In this document: one piece after another, positions 25,838 through 34,888 of the stretch
How the letters are laid out: every line of letters starts with the position of its first letter
How positions within the stretch are numbered: the stretch's first letter is position 1
Source: Streptomyces sp. NBC_01351
GTDB lineage: Bacteria > Actinomycetota > Actinomycetes > Streptomycetales > Streptomycetaceae
Direction: 5' to 3'
DNA length: 64,000 bases
NCBI RefSeq assembly: GCF_036237315.1
Contig: NZ_CP108356.1
Location: 4,841,501 to 4,905,500 of the forward strand
The notes under the pieces: model-generated
What the model was told of the DNA's origin: nothing
The model's database searches: none
Seen by the model: only the letters and a program-made list of their open reading frames with translations
Translations under genes and position numbers: made by a program

Positions 25838-25922
25838 TCGGTCGATGGGTCGATCTGTCGGCTCGTCCGTCGGTTCGTCCGTCGAGCCGCCCGTCGAGCC
25901 GTCCGTCGAACCGTTCGTTCAT
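25838..25922. repeat. Degenerate CGTCCGTCGAGC-type tandem repeat
   Basis: A run of imperfect GTCCGTCG and GTCGAGC units between two divergent operator copies. It occupies the centre of the 25791-26030 intergenic region. Function unknown; slippage or protein phasing are possible. Confidence 0.6.
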
Positions 25923-25967
25923 CCCGCCTTCCCTGCCCCCTGTGCATCTGCCGCCGCCCGCCCTAAC

Positions 25968-25982
25968 ATGACGGCCCGTCAG
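25968..25982. promoter_or_regulatory. Catabolic regulon operator, copy 7 (ATGACGGCCCGTCAG)
   Basis: Eleven of 12 arm positions match. It is 48 bases before the ATG of the acyl-CoA dehydrogenase gene at 26031 and mirrors copy 6 on the divergent side. Confidence 0.75.
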
Positions 25983-26030
25983 ATACTCCCCCAGCTACCG
26001 CTGGGTGGTGCCCCCGGGAGGAGCCCGACG

Positions 26031-27257
26031 ATGGATGCCGCCTTCACCGCGGAGCAGGACGAGATACGTCGTACCCTGCGCGAGATCCTGGGCAAACGCT
26101 GCGGCCCCGACGAGGTCAAGGCCGCCGTCCGCACCGCCGCAGGGTACGACCGCGAGCTGTGGCAGCAGCTCGCCCAGCAGCTCGGGCTGCCCGGCATCGC
26201 CGTCGCCGAGGAGTACGGCGGCGTCGGCTGCACCCCCGCCGACCTGGCCCTGGCCTGCGAGGAGACCGGGCGGGCCCTGCTGCCCTCACCGCTGCTGGCC
26301 ACCGCCGCGCTCTGCGTGCCGCTGATCACCGCCCTCGGTACCCCCGCCCAGCGCTCCGCGCTGCTCCCGCCACTGGCGGCCGGCGGGCTCACCGCGGCCC
26401 TCGCCGTCCCCGGTCCGGCCCTGGCCACCGCGCTCGGGCTGACCGGCGACAACACCGCCGGGCCGTGGTCCGGCGGCGGCCGCGCGGGAGGCGTCCAGGC
26501 GCGCGCCGACGCGGAGGGCTCCGGCTGGCGGCTGTACGGGGAGGTGGCGCAGGTCCTCGACGGGCACAGCGCCGGCCTGCTGCTGGTCGCCGCGCACACC
26601 GGCGGGTTCGCCCGCAGCCGCACGCTGCTCTTCCTCGTACGGGAGGACGCGCCCGGCCTCGTACGGTCGCGGCAGACCACCCTGGACGAGACCCGCCCGC
26701 AGGCGCGGATCCAACTGAGGGATGTTCCGGCGGAGTTGCTGGGAGCAGAGGGGGGCGAAGGGATAGGAGAGGCGGAAGGCGCGGCAGAAGGGTCGCGCGT
26801 CCTCGAAGCCCTCGCCGCCACCGGCCGCACCGCCGCCGCCGTGCTCGCCGCCGAGGCGGTCGGCGCGGCCGCGCAGGCGCTTGCCCGCACCGTGGACTAT
26901 GTACAGCAGCGCGAGCAGTTCGGTCGGGCCGTCGGGTCCTTCCAGGCGGTCAAGCACCGGCTCGCCGACCTCTACGTACGGGTGCAGGCGGCCCGTTCGG
27001 CGGCCTACTACGCCGCCTGGGACCCGGAACAGGGCGGCCTCGCCCTCGCCCAGGCGCTGGAGACACTGCGGGTCACCGCCGGGGAGGCCATCCAGTTGCA
27101 CGGCGGCATCGGCTTCACCTGGGAGCACGACGCGCACCTCTACTTCAAGCGGGCGGCCGCCGACGAGCTGCTGTTCGGCCCCGTCCACCGGCTGCGCGGC
27201 CACGCCGCGGACCGTGCGGACCTCTTCACCCCCCTGCCACGGAAGGTGGCCGTCTGA
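26031..27257 (+). CDS. Acyl-CoA dehydrogenase, 408 aa
   Basis: N-terminal helices MDAAFTAEQDEIRRTLREIL, then LPGIAVAEEYGGVGCTPADLA, and the C-terminal VQQREQFGRAVGSFQAVKHRLADLY and ETLRVTAGEAIQLHGGIGFTWEHD, all family hallmarks. It lacks the FAD-binding YGGSDEIQR type C-terminus of the enzyme at 7999, and belongs to the other half of the alpha2beta2 heteromeric acyl-CoA dehydrogenases seen in actinobacterial steroid catabolism. Pairing with another FadE subunit is therefore plausible. ATG 26031 follows GGGAGGAG. Coupled to the next gene by a TGATG overlap. Confidence 0.8.
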   Translation: MDAAFTAEQDEIRRTLREILGKRCGPDEVKAAVRTAAGYDRELWQQLAQQLGLPGIAVAEEYGGVGCTPADLALACEETGRALLPSPLLATAALCVPLITALGTPAQRSALLPPLAAGGLTAALAVPGPALATALGLTGDNTAGPWSGGGRAGGVQARADAEGSGWRLYGEVAQVLDGHSAGLLLVAAHTGGFARSRTLLFLVREDAPGLVRSRQTTLDETRPQARIQLRDVPAELLGAEGGEGIGEAEGAAEGSRVLEALAATGRTAAAVLAAEAVGAAAQALARTVDYVQQREQFGRAVGSFQAVKHRLADLYVRVQAARSAAYYAAWDPEQGGLALAQALETLRVTAGEAIQLHGGIGFTWEHDAHLYFKRAAADELLFGPVHRLRGHAADRADLFTPLPRKVAV

Positions 27258-27736
27258 TGGGTATGGCTCCCGGCGTCAAGCTGATGCAGAAGGTCTCCTC
27301 GACCATGCTGTTCGCCAAGATCGCACCGCACTTCATCCCCGCGATGGACAAGGCCGTGCACAGGCTCACCCGCGGCAAGGTCATGCTCAGCGCGCAGATG
27401 CTGCCGGGCGTGATCCTCACCGCGAAGGGCGCCAAGACCGGCGAACCCCGCACCACCCCGCTCGCCTGCATGCCGGAGTCCGACGGGGTCAGCTGGGTGC
27501 TGATCGGGTCCAACTTCGGCCGGCCCGGGCACCCGGCGTGGACCGGCAACCTGCTCAAGCACCCGGACGCGGACGTGAGTTGGCGGGGCCAGGACATCGC
27601 CGTGCGGGCCCGTCTGCTGGAGGGGGAGGAGCGCGCGGCGGCCTGGCAGGCGGTGCTGAAGTTCTGGCCGCCGTACGCGACGTACCAGGCGCGCATCGAG
27701 CGCGAGATCCGGCTGTTCCGCCTGGAGCGTCGCTGA
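27257..27736 (+). CDS. Nitroreductase family deazaflavin-dependent (Ddn-type) oxidoreductase, 159 aa
   Basis: Split-barrel of the Ddn/F420-dependent family: VILTAKGAKTGEPRTTPLACMPE, then VLIGSNFGRPGHPAWTGNLLKHPD and a C-terminal FWPPYATYQARIEREIRLFRLE. Family enzymes use F420H2 (in some cases FMN) for reductions. Its ATG overlaps the stop of the acyl-CoA dehydrogenase gene, so the two are coupled and under operator copy 7. The substrate could be an enone or quinone intermediate; that is inference. Confidence 0.85.
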   Translation: MGMAPGVKLMQKVSSTMLFAKIAPHFIPAMDKAVHRLTRGKVMLSAQMLPGVILTAKGAKTGEPRTTPLACMPESDGVSWVLIGSNFGRPGHPAWTGNLLKHPDADVSWRGQDIAVRARLLEGEERAAAWQAVLKFWPPYATYQARIEREIRLFRLERR

Positions 27737-27791
27737 TCTCAGGCGGGTGGCGGCACGGCCCGGGCGGGTGACGCGGCCACAGCGCGAACGG

Positions 27792-27827
27792 TACGGCCCA
27801 TACGGCCCATACGGCCCATACGGCCCA
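27792..27827. repeat. Four exact tandem copies of TACGGCCCA
   Basis: Nine-base units at 27792, 27801, 27810 and 27819 lie in the 27737-27896 region between the convergent Ddn-type and TetR genes, upstream of a perfect hairpin. Confidence 0.85.
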
Positions 27828-27870
27828 GGCCAGTACGGCCCGTACTGCCGACACCGAAGCCGGCCGGGGC

Positions 27871-27895
27871 GGCGGACCCTCCGGGAGGGTCCGCC
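27871..27895. terminator. Perfect 11-bp stem terminator, bidirectional
   Basis: Arms GGCGGACCCTC (27871-27881) and GAGGGTCCGCC (27885-27895) with a CGG loop, one base beyond the TetR stop. Serves both convergent transcripts. Confidence 0.85.
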
Positions 27896-27896
27896 G

Positions 27897-28544
27897 TCAC
27901 TTGGTCGGCTTCTTGCCGGTGATGCCGAGGTGGACCAGCAGTGCCAGGTTCGGCTTGAGTTCGGCCTGCTTGACGCCCCAGGTCTGGAAGCCCTTCTGGT
28001 GCGAGGCGACCGCGGCCAGCATCGCGACCAGTGAACCGGCCATCGCGGCCGGGCTGACCTCCTTGTCGACCTTGCCCTTGGCCTGGAGCTCCTTCATCGA
28101 CTCCGTCAGGGAGTTGGTGACGGAGTTGAGGATCTTCATGCGGATCTTGTAGAAGCGCTTGTCGCCCTCGGCCGCGCCGAGGTCGACGACCCGCAGGATC
28201 GCGTCGTTGCGCCGCCAGAAGTCGAGGAAGCCCTCGACGAGCTCCTCGGCGGCCGCCCACCCGGACTTGCCGACCCAGGTGCGGCCCTCGACGAGCGAGG
28301 TCAACTGGGCCCCCTCGGTCGCCATTTGTTCGGCGATCTCCAGGACGGCGCCTTCGACGTCCGGGAAGTACTGGTAGAAGGTCGCGGGGGAGGTACCGGC
28401 CTTGCGGGCGACGTCGATCACCTTGACGTCGCGGTACGGCGAGGAGCTGAGCATCTCGCTGAGGCAGTCGAGCAGCTTCTGCCGCGTCGCTTGGCCGCGC
28501 CGGCCGGCGACACGCCCGTCGACGGTGCGTACTTGTCCTGTCAT
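27897..28544 (-). CDS. TetR family transcriptional regulator, 215 aa; candidate master regulator of the catabolic regulon
   Basis: N-terminal TetR helix-turn-helix: RRGQATRQKLLDCLSEML, then VKVIDVARKAGTSPATFYQYFPDVEGAVLEI. The C-terminal helical domain is the ligand pocket; ligand unknown. A CTGTCATGCCGTCAG sequence matching 10 of 12 arm positions of the regulon palindrome overlaps its own ATG, which fits autoregulation. It is the only TetR gene in the window and sits beside one of the operator-bearing operons. Its position next to the KbpA/AfsK homologues agrees with my memory of a TetR gene just upstream of kbpA in S. coelicolor. Confidence 0.85.
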   Translation of the reverse strand: MTGQVRTVDGRVAGRRGQATRQKLLDCLSEMLSSSPYRDVKVIDVARKAGTSPATFYQYFPDVEGAVLEIAEQMATEGAQLTSLVEGRTWVGKSGWAAAEELVEGFLDFWRRNDAILRVVDLGAAEGDKRFYKIRMKILNSVTNSLTESMKELQAKGKVDKEVSPAAMAGSLVAMLAAVASHQKGFQTWGVKQAELKPNLALLVHLGITGKKPTK

Positions 28545-28552
28545 GCCGTCAG
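28538..28552. promoter_or_regulatory. Degenerate operator copy over the TetR start codon (CTGTCATGCCGTCAG)
   Basis: Right arm CGTCAG is perfect; left arm CTGTCA differs from CTGACG at two positions. It covers the TetR ATG (28542-28544), so binding would block its own transcription if the start site is close. Confidence 0.5.
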
Positions 28553-28872
28553 CTTACCGAGGGGTGATCGGCGCGCTATTCGGCCGCCTGCAAATGGGGT
28601 TACGGGGTGCCTGGCCTGGACGGAAGCGGACTTGAGAGGCTGTGGCGACAGGTTCCGGCCGGGAGTACGGACCCCCCTGCCCCGCCACTGCCACCGCCCT
28701 CCACCGCCCTCCACTCCCTTCCGGCGGGTCGCCCGGTTGCTCAGTGTTTCCCCCGAATAGTCTTATCAACAGGCTGTGGACAAGTTTTCGGGCAGATCAT
28801 GGCCGTGAGAAGTGGGACAGGTGGGAGAGGTGGGACGGTACACACCCCCGCACAACGGAAGGAACCGGGCTC
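28553..28872. other. Divergent intergenic region between TetR and VOC genes
   Basis: About 320 bases holding both divergent promoters. It includes TGTGGACAA at 28775-28783, a match to the Streptomyces DnaA box on the opposite strand; an isolated copy is not evidence for an origin. No gene seen. Confidence 0.4.
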
Positions 28873-29673
28873 ATGGCCGCATTCGCGGAAGGCGCACCCT
28901 GCTGGGTGGACGCCTCGCTTCCGGACGTCGAGGCGGGCAAGCGCTTCTACGGTGAGCTCTTCGGGTGGACCTTCGGCGGCAGCGCGGGAGCCGAGTACGG
29001 CCACTACACCCAGGCCTACAGCCGCGGCCGCAACGTCGCCGCCCTCGCCCCCAAGCCCGACGGCCGGATGCCCACCGTCTGGGGGATCTACCTCTACACC
29101 ACCGACGCCTACGCCTGCGCCCAGCGCATCCGCGCCGCCGGCGGCCAGATGGTGATGGATCCGATGCCGGTGGGCCCTTACGGGACCGCCGCGATGGCCG
29201 CCGACCCCGGCGGGGCCGTCTTCGGCCTCTGGCAGCCCGGCACCCACCACGGCTTCGACGCGCAGAACGAGCCGTACACGTACTGCTGGAGCGAGGTCTA
29301 CACGCGGGCCCGGGACGCGGTCGACGTCTTCTACGCCAAGGTCTTCGGCTATGTCCCGGAGGACCAGAACGACGATGAGTCCGGCGTCGAGTACCGGGTC
29401 TGGTCCCCTCCCGGCAGCGCGCCGGGCAGCGACACCGCGGTCCTCGGCCGCAGCCTGATCACCGACGCGTTCCCGGAGATCATGCCCGCGCACTTCCTCG
29501 CGTACTTTGCCGTCCCGGACTGTGACCAGTCCGTCGCGATGGTCCAGCGGCTCGGCGGCCGGGTCACCGCCGACCCCTTCGACACCCCGTACGGGCGCAT
29601 CGCCGTCGTCGCCGACAACCAGGGGGCGGTCTTCGGGCTCCTCTCGGAACCCCGGACGCGGCTCGGCTCGTAG
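28873..29673 (+). CDS. Two-module VOC protein, KbpA-like by position, 266 aa
   Basis: Two VOC modules: the first opens [22 protein letters not shown], the second [23 protein letters not shown]; each closes with GGAVFGLW or GAVFGLL. It lies directly upstream of the AfsK kinase gene in the same orientation. In S. coelicolor the gene there is kbpA, whose product binds unphosphorylated AfsK and lowers its autophosphorylation; I recall it as a protein of similar size with this fold. Orthology is therefore likely but not proven here. ATG 28873 is the first start in a frame with good codon bias. Confidence 0.75.
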   Translation: MAAFAEGAPCWVDASLPDVEAGKRFYGELFGWTFGGSAGAEYGHYTQAYSRGRNVAALAPKPDGRMPTVWGIYLYTTDAYACAQRIRAAGGQMVMDPMPVGPYGTAAMAADPGGAVFGLWQPGTHHGFDAQNEPYTYCWSEVYTRARDAVDVFYAKVFGYVPEDQNDDESGVEYRVWSPPGSAPGSDTAVLGRSLITDAFPEIMPAHFLAYFAVPDCDQSVAMVQRLGGRVTADPFDTPYGRIAVVADNQGAVFGLLSEPRTRLGS

Positions 29674-29935
29674 CGAGCCGGCGGCGCGAGGGCGGCGAGC
29701 CGGCGCCGATCGGCGCCGAGTCGGCGTCGCGTCGGCACCGAGTGGGCTATCCCACCCCCTCCCGGACCGCCGTGCCGGGGCCGGACCCGGCGCGGGCCTG
29801 ACAGAATCGGGGTTGCGCGACCCGGGCGGCGCCCGGAGTGAGACGCTGCACGGGGCACGGCCCCGTACCGGCGTCGCGTACCGGTGGAAGCGGGCCCGGA
29901 GCGAGGGTCCGTACGGGGAGGTGTGGAGGCGAGTG
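29674..29935. other. Intergenic region upstream of afsK
   Basis: About 260 bases with short GGCGCCGA/CGGCGCCG-type repeats near 29695-29730. It must contain any afsK promoter; no clear -35/-10 pair seen. The kinase may also be read from the VOC promoter. Confidence 0.35.
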
Positions 29936-32401
29936 GTGGAGCAGCTGACGCAGCACGACCCGAGACGGATCGGCCCCTTCGAGGTGCTCGGACGGCTCGG
30001 CGCCGGCGGCATGGGGCTGGTCTATCTCGCGCGGTCCGCGTCCGGACGGCGGGTCGCGATCAAGACGGTGCGCACCGAGCTCGCCGAGGACCAGCTGTTC
30101 CGCGTGCGGTTCACCCGCGAGGTGGAGGCGGCCCGCGCCGTGTCCGGCTTCTACACCGCGGCCGTGGTCGACGCCGACCCGCGCGCCGCCGTGCCGTGGC
30201 TGGCCACCGCCTACGTGCCGGCGCCCTCCCTGGAGGAGATCGTCAACGAGTGCGGGCCGATGCCCGCCCAGGCCGTACGGTGGCTCGCGGCCGGTATCGC
30301 CGAGGCGCTGCAGTCCATCCACGGGGCGGGCCTGGTCCACCGCGACCTGAAGCCGTCCAACGTGCTCGTCGTCGAGGACGGCCCGCGCGTGATCGACTTC
30401 GGCATCGCGAGCGGGGTCTCCAACACCCGCCTGACCATGACGAACGTCGCCGTCGGCACCCCCGCGTACATGTCGCCGGAGCAGGCGAAGGACTCGCGCA
30501 GCGTCAAGGGCGCCAGCGACGTCTTCTCGCTCGGCTCGACGCTGGTCTTCGCCGCGACCGGACACCCGCCGTACCACGGGGCGAACCCGGTGGAGACGGT
30601 GTTCATGCTGCTGCGCGAGGGCCCCAACCTGGAGGGGCTCCCGGAGGAGCTGCGGCCGCTCATCGAGTCCTGCATGCAGATGGACGCCACGCTGCGGCCG
30701 ACCCCGGCCGACCTGCAGGCGCAGCTCGCCCCGCACCTCTTCGAGGGCGACGACGAGAGCGGCACCGCCTCGGCGTGGCTGCCCGGGCGGGCGGTCGCGA
30801 TGATCGAGGCCCGGCGGGCGGGGCACCGTACGCCTCCGAACACGACCGTTCCGATGCCCGGCCGAGGCCACGGGCCCGCCGGCGGCCACGGCCAGGGCGG
30901 CGGCTCCGGCCGCGGCCAGGGCCCCGGCGCCGGCCACGGCTCGGCTTCCGAGTCCGCCACGCACCGCCACCCGCGCGGCGGCGCCGACTCGTGGGTGGAT
31001 CCGCGTACCGGCCAGGCCGTGCCGCGGCGCCCGGACCGCCCGCCGATGAACCCGGTGCCCTCGGGCGAGCCCGTCCGCCTCGGCGGCTCCCCGGTGCCGA
31101 TCGGGCCCGGCCCGCGGGCGACCGCCGCGGCCCCCGCCGCGCACGCCTCCGCCGCGGACTCGGCGACCGGCTGGATCCGCCCGCCGGGCGGCTCGGTGGC
31201 GGTCGCGCCCTCGCCTTCTTCGGGTGCTTCGCCCGCTTCGGTGCCGACCCCCGGTGCGGGCCCGGACAGCGGCCGCTGGCGGCCGTGGCGCTTCCGCATG
31301 TCGAACGAGGTGTGGGGCACCCCGACCGTGGCCGGCGACCTGCTCTACGTCACCTCCTTCGAGGTGCACGCCCTGGACGTGGCGAGCGGCCGCCGCCAGT
31401 TCAAGACGCGGGACGTGGCCTGGGCCATGGCCGTCGCCGACGGCCGCCTCCATGCCTCCGACGGCCCCTCCCTCTACGCGCTCGACGCCACCGACGGCTC
31501 GGAGCGGTGGCGGCTGTCCACCGAGTCCTGGGCGTACGCCGTGCGCGCCGAGCGGGGCACGGTCGTCACCGCCACGCGCGGTGGCGGCGTACAGGGCTGG
31601 GAGGCCTCGAACGGCCGGCAGCTGTGGCAGCTGAGCGGCGCGCAGACCGACTTCGAGACCCCGGAAGCGGCGCCCGTCCTGCACGACGGCACCGTGTACG
31701 TGTGGCAGGACGCCCGGCTGCGCGCCCTGGACGCCCGCAGCGGCCGCGAGTCCTGGTCGTACCCGGTCGGTGACGCGGGCTCCTGCGGCAACGTTCCGGT
31801 GCGGGTCACGCCCGCCCCCGACGGCAACGTCTACGTGGCGGCCGGCACCCGCGTGCTCTCCGTCGACCGGGCCTCGGGCCGGGTCCGCTGGCACTTCGAG
31901 GCCCCCGCGGTCTTCCTGGCGCCCCCGGCCTTCGCGCCGGGCGCGGCGGTCACGGGCGGTGGGGTCTACATGGTCGACTACCTGGGCACGGTGTACGCCC
32001 TCGACGCGGCCAGCGGCCACGACCGCTGGCGCATCGCGACGGAGGCGCGCTCGTCGGCCGATCCGGTGGTGGTCGAGGCCGGCAACATCCACCTGGGCGC
32101 GGGCAGCGCGCTGTACACGCTCGACGCGGTCACCGGCACCCCGAAGTGGCGGTTCGCGGCGGGCGGCGAGATCACCGGCATGCCGGCGGTCGCTGACGGC
32201 CGGGTGCACTTCGGCTCGGCCGACCACTGCCTGTACACGCTGGACGCGGCGGGCGGCCAGCTGCGCTGGAAGCTGGCCACGGGCGGCGAGATCATGGGTG
32301 CTCCGGTGGCCGAGGCGGGCGTGGTCTACGCGTGCAGCAAGGACCGCTGCGTGTACGCCCTGGACGCGGCGAAGGGGACGGGTACCCGTACCTCCGCCTG
32401 A
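29936..32401 (+). CDS. afsK: AfsK-type serine/threonine protein kinase with PQQ beta-propeller, 821 aa
   Basis: N-terminal kinase (about residues 12-265): [15 protein letters not shown] glycine loop, catalytic Lys43 (VAIKTVR), HRDLKPSN with Asp137, DFGIASG, and the activation segment [16 protein letters not shown], whose threonine is the AfsK autophosphorylation region. After a Gly/Pro/Ser-rich linker (270-450), the C-terminus holds about seven PQQ-like repeats ([30 protein letters not shown]) forming a propeller. It matches my memory of S. coelicolor AfsK almost word for word at the N-terminus. AfsK phosphorylates AfsR, which then activates afsS to raise antibiotic production. GTG 29936 gives better spacing to GGAGG than GTG 29933. 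Confidence 0.9.
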   Translation: MEQLTQHDPRRIGPFEVLGRLGAGGMGLVYLARSASGRRVAIKTVRTELAEDQLFRVRFTREVEAARAVSGFYTAAVVDADPRAAVPWLATAYVPAPSLEEIVNECGPMPAQAVRWLAAGIAEALQSIHGAGLVHRDLKPSNVLVVEDGPRVIDFGIASGVSNTRLTMTNVAVGTPAYMSPEQAKDSRSVKGASDVFSLGSTLVFAATGHPPYHGANPVETVFMLLREGPNLEGLPEELRPLIESCMQMDATLRPTPADLQAQLAPHLFEGDDESGTASAWLPGRAVAMIEARRAGHRTPPNTTVPMPGRGHGPAGGHGQGGGSGRGQGPGAGHGSASESATHRHPRGGADSWVDPRTGQAVPRRPDRPPMNPVPSGEPVRLGGSPVPIGPGPRATAAAPAAHASAADSATGWIRPPGGSVAVAPSPSSGASPASVPTPGAGPDSGRWRPWRFRMSNEVWGTPTVAGDLLYVTSFEVHALDVASGRRQFKTRDVAWAMAVADGRLHASDGPSLYALDATDGSERWRLSTESWAYAVRAERGTVVTATRGGGVQGWEASNGRQLWQLSGAQTDFETPEAAPVLHDGTVYVWQDARLRALDARSGRESWSYPVGDAGSCGNVPVRVTPAPDGNVYVAAGTRVLSVDRASGRVRWHFEAPAVFLAPPAFAPGAAVTGGGVYMVDYLGTVYALDAASGHDRWRIATEARSSADPVVVEAGNIHLGAGSALYTLDAVTGTPKWRFAAGGEITGMPAVADGRVHFGSADHCLYTLDAAGGQLRWKLATGGEIMGAPVAEAGVVYACSKDRCVYALDAAKGTGTRTSA

Positions 32402-32479
32402 CCGGTTGCCGGCCCTGTAGGGGTCGGCTTCCGGCCCCGCCGGGTAGCGTTCCGCACCGGGAGTGACAGGATGGACCCC

Positions 32480-32977
32480 ATGAGCAACGTTTACTTCGAC
32501 ATCAAGATCGACGGCCAGCCCGCCGGCCGCATCGTCTTCACCCTCTTCGACGAGGTCGTCCCGAAGACCGCGCAGAACTTCCGCGAGCTGGCCACCGGCC
32601 AGCACGGCTTCGGCTACGCGGGCTCGCCGTTCCACCGCGTCATCCCGCAGTTCATGCTGCAGGGTGGCGACTTCACCAACCAGAACGGCACCGGCGGCAA
32701 GAGCATCTTCGGCGAGAAGTTCGCCGACGAGAACTTCACGCTGAAGCACGACCGCCCGTACCTCCTGTCGATGGCGAACGCCGGCCGCAACACCAACGGC
32801 TCGCAGTTCTTCATCACCACCGTCGTCACCCCGTGGCTCGACGGCAAGCACGTCGTCTTCGGCGAGGTCGTCGAGGGCCAGGAGATCGTGGACAAGATCG
32901 AGAAGCTCGGCACCCCCTCGGGCTCCACCCGCGGCAAGATCGAGGTCGCAGCCTCGGGCGTCGTCGACGCTGCCTGA
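32480..32977 (+). CDS. Peptidylprolyl isomerase (cyclophilin), 165 aa
   Basis: Small cytosolic cyclophilin: [51 protein letters not shown] and [15 protein letters not shown] are the catalytic and cyclosporin-binding motifs. Accelerates cis-trans isomerisation of Xaa-Pro bonds during folding. ATG 32480 (MSNVYFDI) was preferred to ATG 32471 because the first strand starts directly. Its neighbours, afsK and an XRE regulator, do not suggest a pathway link. Confidence 0.95.
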   Translation: MSNVYFDIKIDGQPAGRIVFTLFDEVVPKTAQNFRELATGQHGFGYAGSPFHRVIPQFMLQGGDFTNQNGTGGKSIFGEKFADENFTLKHDRPYLLSMANAGRNTNGSQFFITTVVTPWLDGKHVVFGEVVEGQEIVDKIEKLGTPSGSTRGKIEVAASGVVDAA

Positions 32978-33003
32978 TCCCCACCCCGCCAGCCCGGCCG
33001 GCC

Positions 33004-33032
33004 GGCCCCGCCCCCTCCCGGGGGCCGGGGCC
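33004..33032. terminator. G/C-rich hairpin after the cyclophilin gene
   Basis: GGCCCCG with following C-run pairs with the GGGGCC arms around 33020-33032. The stem has a few bulges but is very stable. It lies between the convergent cyclophilin and XRE genes. Confidence 0.55.
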
Positions 33033-33057
33033 GCCGCCATGTCCGGGGGCCGCTTCG

Positions 33058-33912
33058 TCAGACGGACGGCGCGGTGAACTGGCCCGTGCCGACCACCTTC
33101 AGGAGCGCGAGGCGTTCGGCGGTGTCAGTGCCGACGGGCGGGGTGTACAGGACCACGCGCTGGTCCCCCTCCGGGGCGAGCAGCACCTGGCAGTCCAGCT
33201 CGACGGGGCCGATCAGCGGGTGCAGCACGCGCATCCGCGACGCCCGGCGCACGGATACCTCGTGCAGCTCCCACAGTGCGGCGAACTCCTCGCCGGTCCC
33301 CCGCAGCCGCTCCACCAGGCGAGCCGCGGCCGGGTCGCCGGCCCGTCGGCCCACGGCCGCCCGCAGGTCCGCCACGTGCAGCCGGCTGTAGTGGTCGTGC
33401 TCCTCCGCCGGGTAGGCGGTGCGCTGCGCCGGGTCGGCGAACCAGCGCCAGACCACGTTGCGGCCGTGCTCGGACACCGAGCACACGCCGCCCAGCAGGG
33501 ACTCGGCCATCGCGTTCTGGGCGAGGACGTCACCGAGGTCGCCGAGCACCTGGACCGGTGTGTCCGGCAGCTGGTCCAGCAGGTGGAGGAGTCCCGGCCC
33601 GACGTGGTCGCCGGCGGCACGCGCGGCGGGCGGGCGGCGGCCGGCGAGCAGGTGGAGGTGGTCGCGTTCGTCGTCGGACAGCCGCAGGGCGCGGGCCAGG
33701 GCGGCGAGCATCTCCGGCGAGGGCTGCGGGCCGCGGGCCTGTTCGAGGCGGATGTAGTAGTCGGCCGACATGCCCGCGAGTTGGGCGACCTCCTCGCGCC
33801 GCAGGCCCGGCGTGCGCCGCCGGGGTCCGACGGGCAGTCCGGCGTCCTGGGGCCGTACCCGGTCGCGGGAACGGCGCAGGAAATCGGAGAGGGCCTCACG
33901 GTCGATCTTCAT
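33058..33912 (-). CDS. XRE-type HTH regulator with MmyB-like ligand domain, 284 aa
   Basis: HTH part: LSDFLRRSRDRVRPQD then TPGLRREEVAQLAGMSADYYIRLEQARG, which is the characteristic MmyB-family XRE start in actinobacteria. The C-terminal domain (LLAQ-N-type DVLAQNAMAESLLGG; GRNVVWRWFADPAQR; ELHEVSVRRASRMR) is the MmyB-like PAS-fold ligand-binding part. Members repress a divergently transcribed hydrolase or oxidoreductase gene; here an alpha/beta hydrolase begins 154 bases away in the opposite direction. Confidence 0.85.
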   Translation of the reverse strand: MKIDREALSDFLRRSRDRVRPQDAGLPVGPRRRTPGLRREEVAQLAGMSADYYIRLEQARGPQPSPEMLAALARALRLSDDERDHLHLLAGRRPPAARAAGDHVGPGLLHLLDQLPDTPVQVLGDLGDVLAQNAMAESLLGGVCSVSEHGRNVVWRWFADPAQRTAYPAEEHDHYSRLHVADLRAAVGRRAGDPAAARLVERLRGTGEEFAALWELHEVSVRRASRMRVLHPLIGPVELDCQVLLAPEGDQRVVLYTPPVGTDTAERLALLKVVGTGQFTAPSV

Positions 33913-34066
33913 GTGGTCATCCTGCAGGACGGTCCGGGGCCGAACCAGGGACTGCCGATCCCAGGGTAAGGAGGGCTCTCCCGGCCCCCTCCGGGCGGCG
34001 GCACCGTGGGTCCGGCCGGAGCACGAACGCCCCGGTCACCACGAGATTCAGGGAGCGAGCCCCCCC

Positions 34067-34861
34067 ATGACCACCGCCACCGTCACCGTCAACGGCGCGC
34101 ACGTCCACTACGAGAAGAGCGGCTCCGGCTCCGGCCCCGCCCTGGTCCTGGTCCACGGCACCGGTTCGGCAGGCGCCGCCCTCAACTGGGGCCAGACCGC
34201 GCCCCGGTTCACCCCCCACCGCACGGTGATCACCCCCGACCTCTCCGGCACCGAGGCGACCGTCGACGACGGTGCTCCGCTGAGCTCCGAAGGGCTGGCC
34301 GCCCAGGTCATCGCCGTCATCGAGGAGGCGGCGGACGGGCCGGTCGACCTGCTGGGCTTCTCCATGGGCTCCACCGTCGCCGCCACCGTCGCGGCCGTGC
34401 GCCCCGACCTGGTGCGGCGGCTGGTCCTGGTCGCCGGCTGGGCGCACACCGACAGCGACGAGTACCTGCGCAGCCTCTTCACCCTCTGGCAGGACCTCGG
34501 CACCTCCGACCCCGCCTCCTTCGGCCGTGCGGTGGCGATGACCGGCTTCAGCCGCGGCTTCCTCAACTCCATCGGCCGCGAGCAGTTCGAGGCCCTCATC
34601 CCCAACATGCCGCCCACCCCCGGCACGCTGCGCCACATCGCCTACGACCTGCGGGTGGACATCCGCCACCTGCTGCCCCTGATCGAGGCACCCACCCTCG
34701 TGATCGGAGGCACCCAGGACATCACGGTCCCGGTCGAGCACAGCCGCGCCCTGCACGCCGCCATCGCCGACAGCTCGTACGCCGAGATCGACGCGGGCCA
34801 CGTCATGCTCTTCGAGCAGGCGGACACCTTCGTCAAGCTCGTGACCGACTTCATCGCGTGA
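34067..34861 (+). CDS. Alpha/beta hydrolase, 264 aa
   Basis: Nucleophile elbow GFSMGS (Ser in position typical for the fold), oxyanion segment VLVHGTGSAG, and the late catalytic His in IDAGHVMLFEQ; Asp expected in the QDITVPVEHS loop. It hydrolyses an ester, lactone or related bond. ATG 34067 begins MTTATVTVNGAHVHYEK. It is divergent from the MmyB-like XRE gene and is the probable target of that regulator. Confidence 0.85.
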   Translation: MTTATVTVNGAHVHYEKSGSGSGPALVLVHGTGSAGAALNWGQTAPRFTPHRTVITPDLSGTEATVDDGAPLSSEGLAAQVIAVIEEAADGPVDLLGFSMGSTVAATVAAVRPDLVRRLVLVAGWAHTDSDEYLRSLFTLWQDLGTSDPASFGRAVAMTGFSRGFLNSIGREQFEALIPNMPPTPGTLRHIAYDLRVDIRHLLPLIEAPTLVIGGTQDITVPVEHSRALHAAIADSSYAEIDAGHVMLFEQADTFVKLVTDFIA

Positions 34862-34888
34862 AGTCCCGCTTACGGCGGCCGCGCCCGG

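Noticed and set aside
28775..28783. TGTGGACAA, a DnaA-box-like sequence (also at 6146-6154)
   Set aside because: Two isolated copies, one inside a coding gene, with no cluster and no dnaA/dnaN genes; chance matches are expected.
33050..33066. CGTCAG at 33055 near the end of the XRE gene as another operator
   Set aside because: Only one arm is present (left half is GGGCCG) and it lies at a gene's 3' end.
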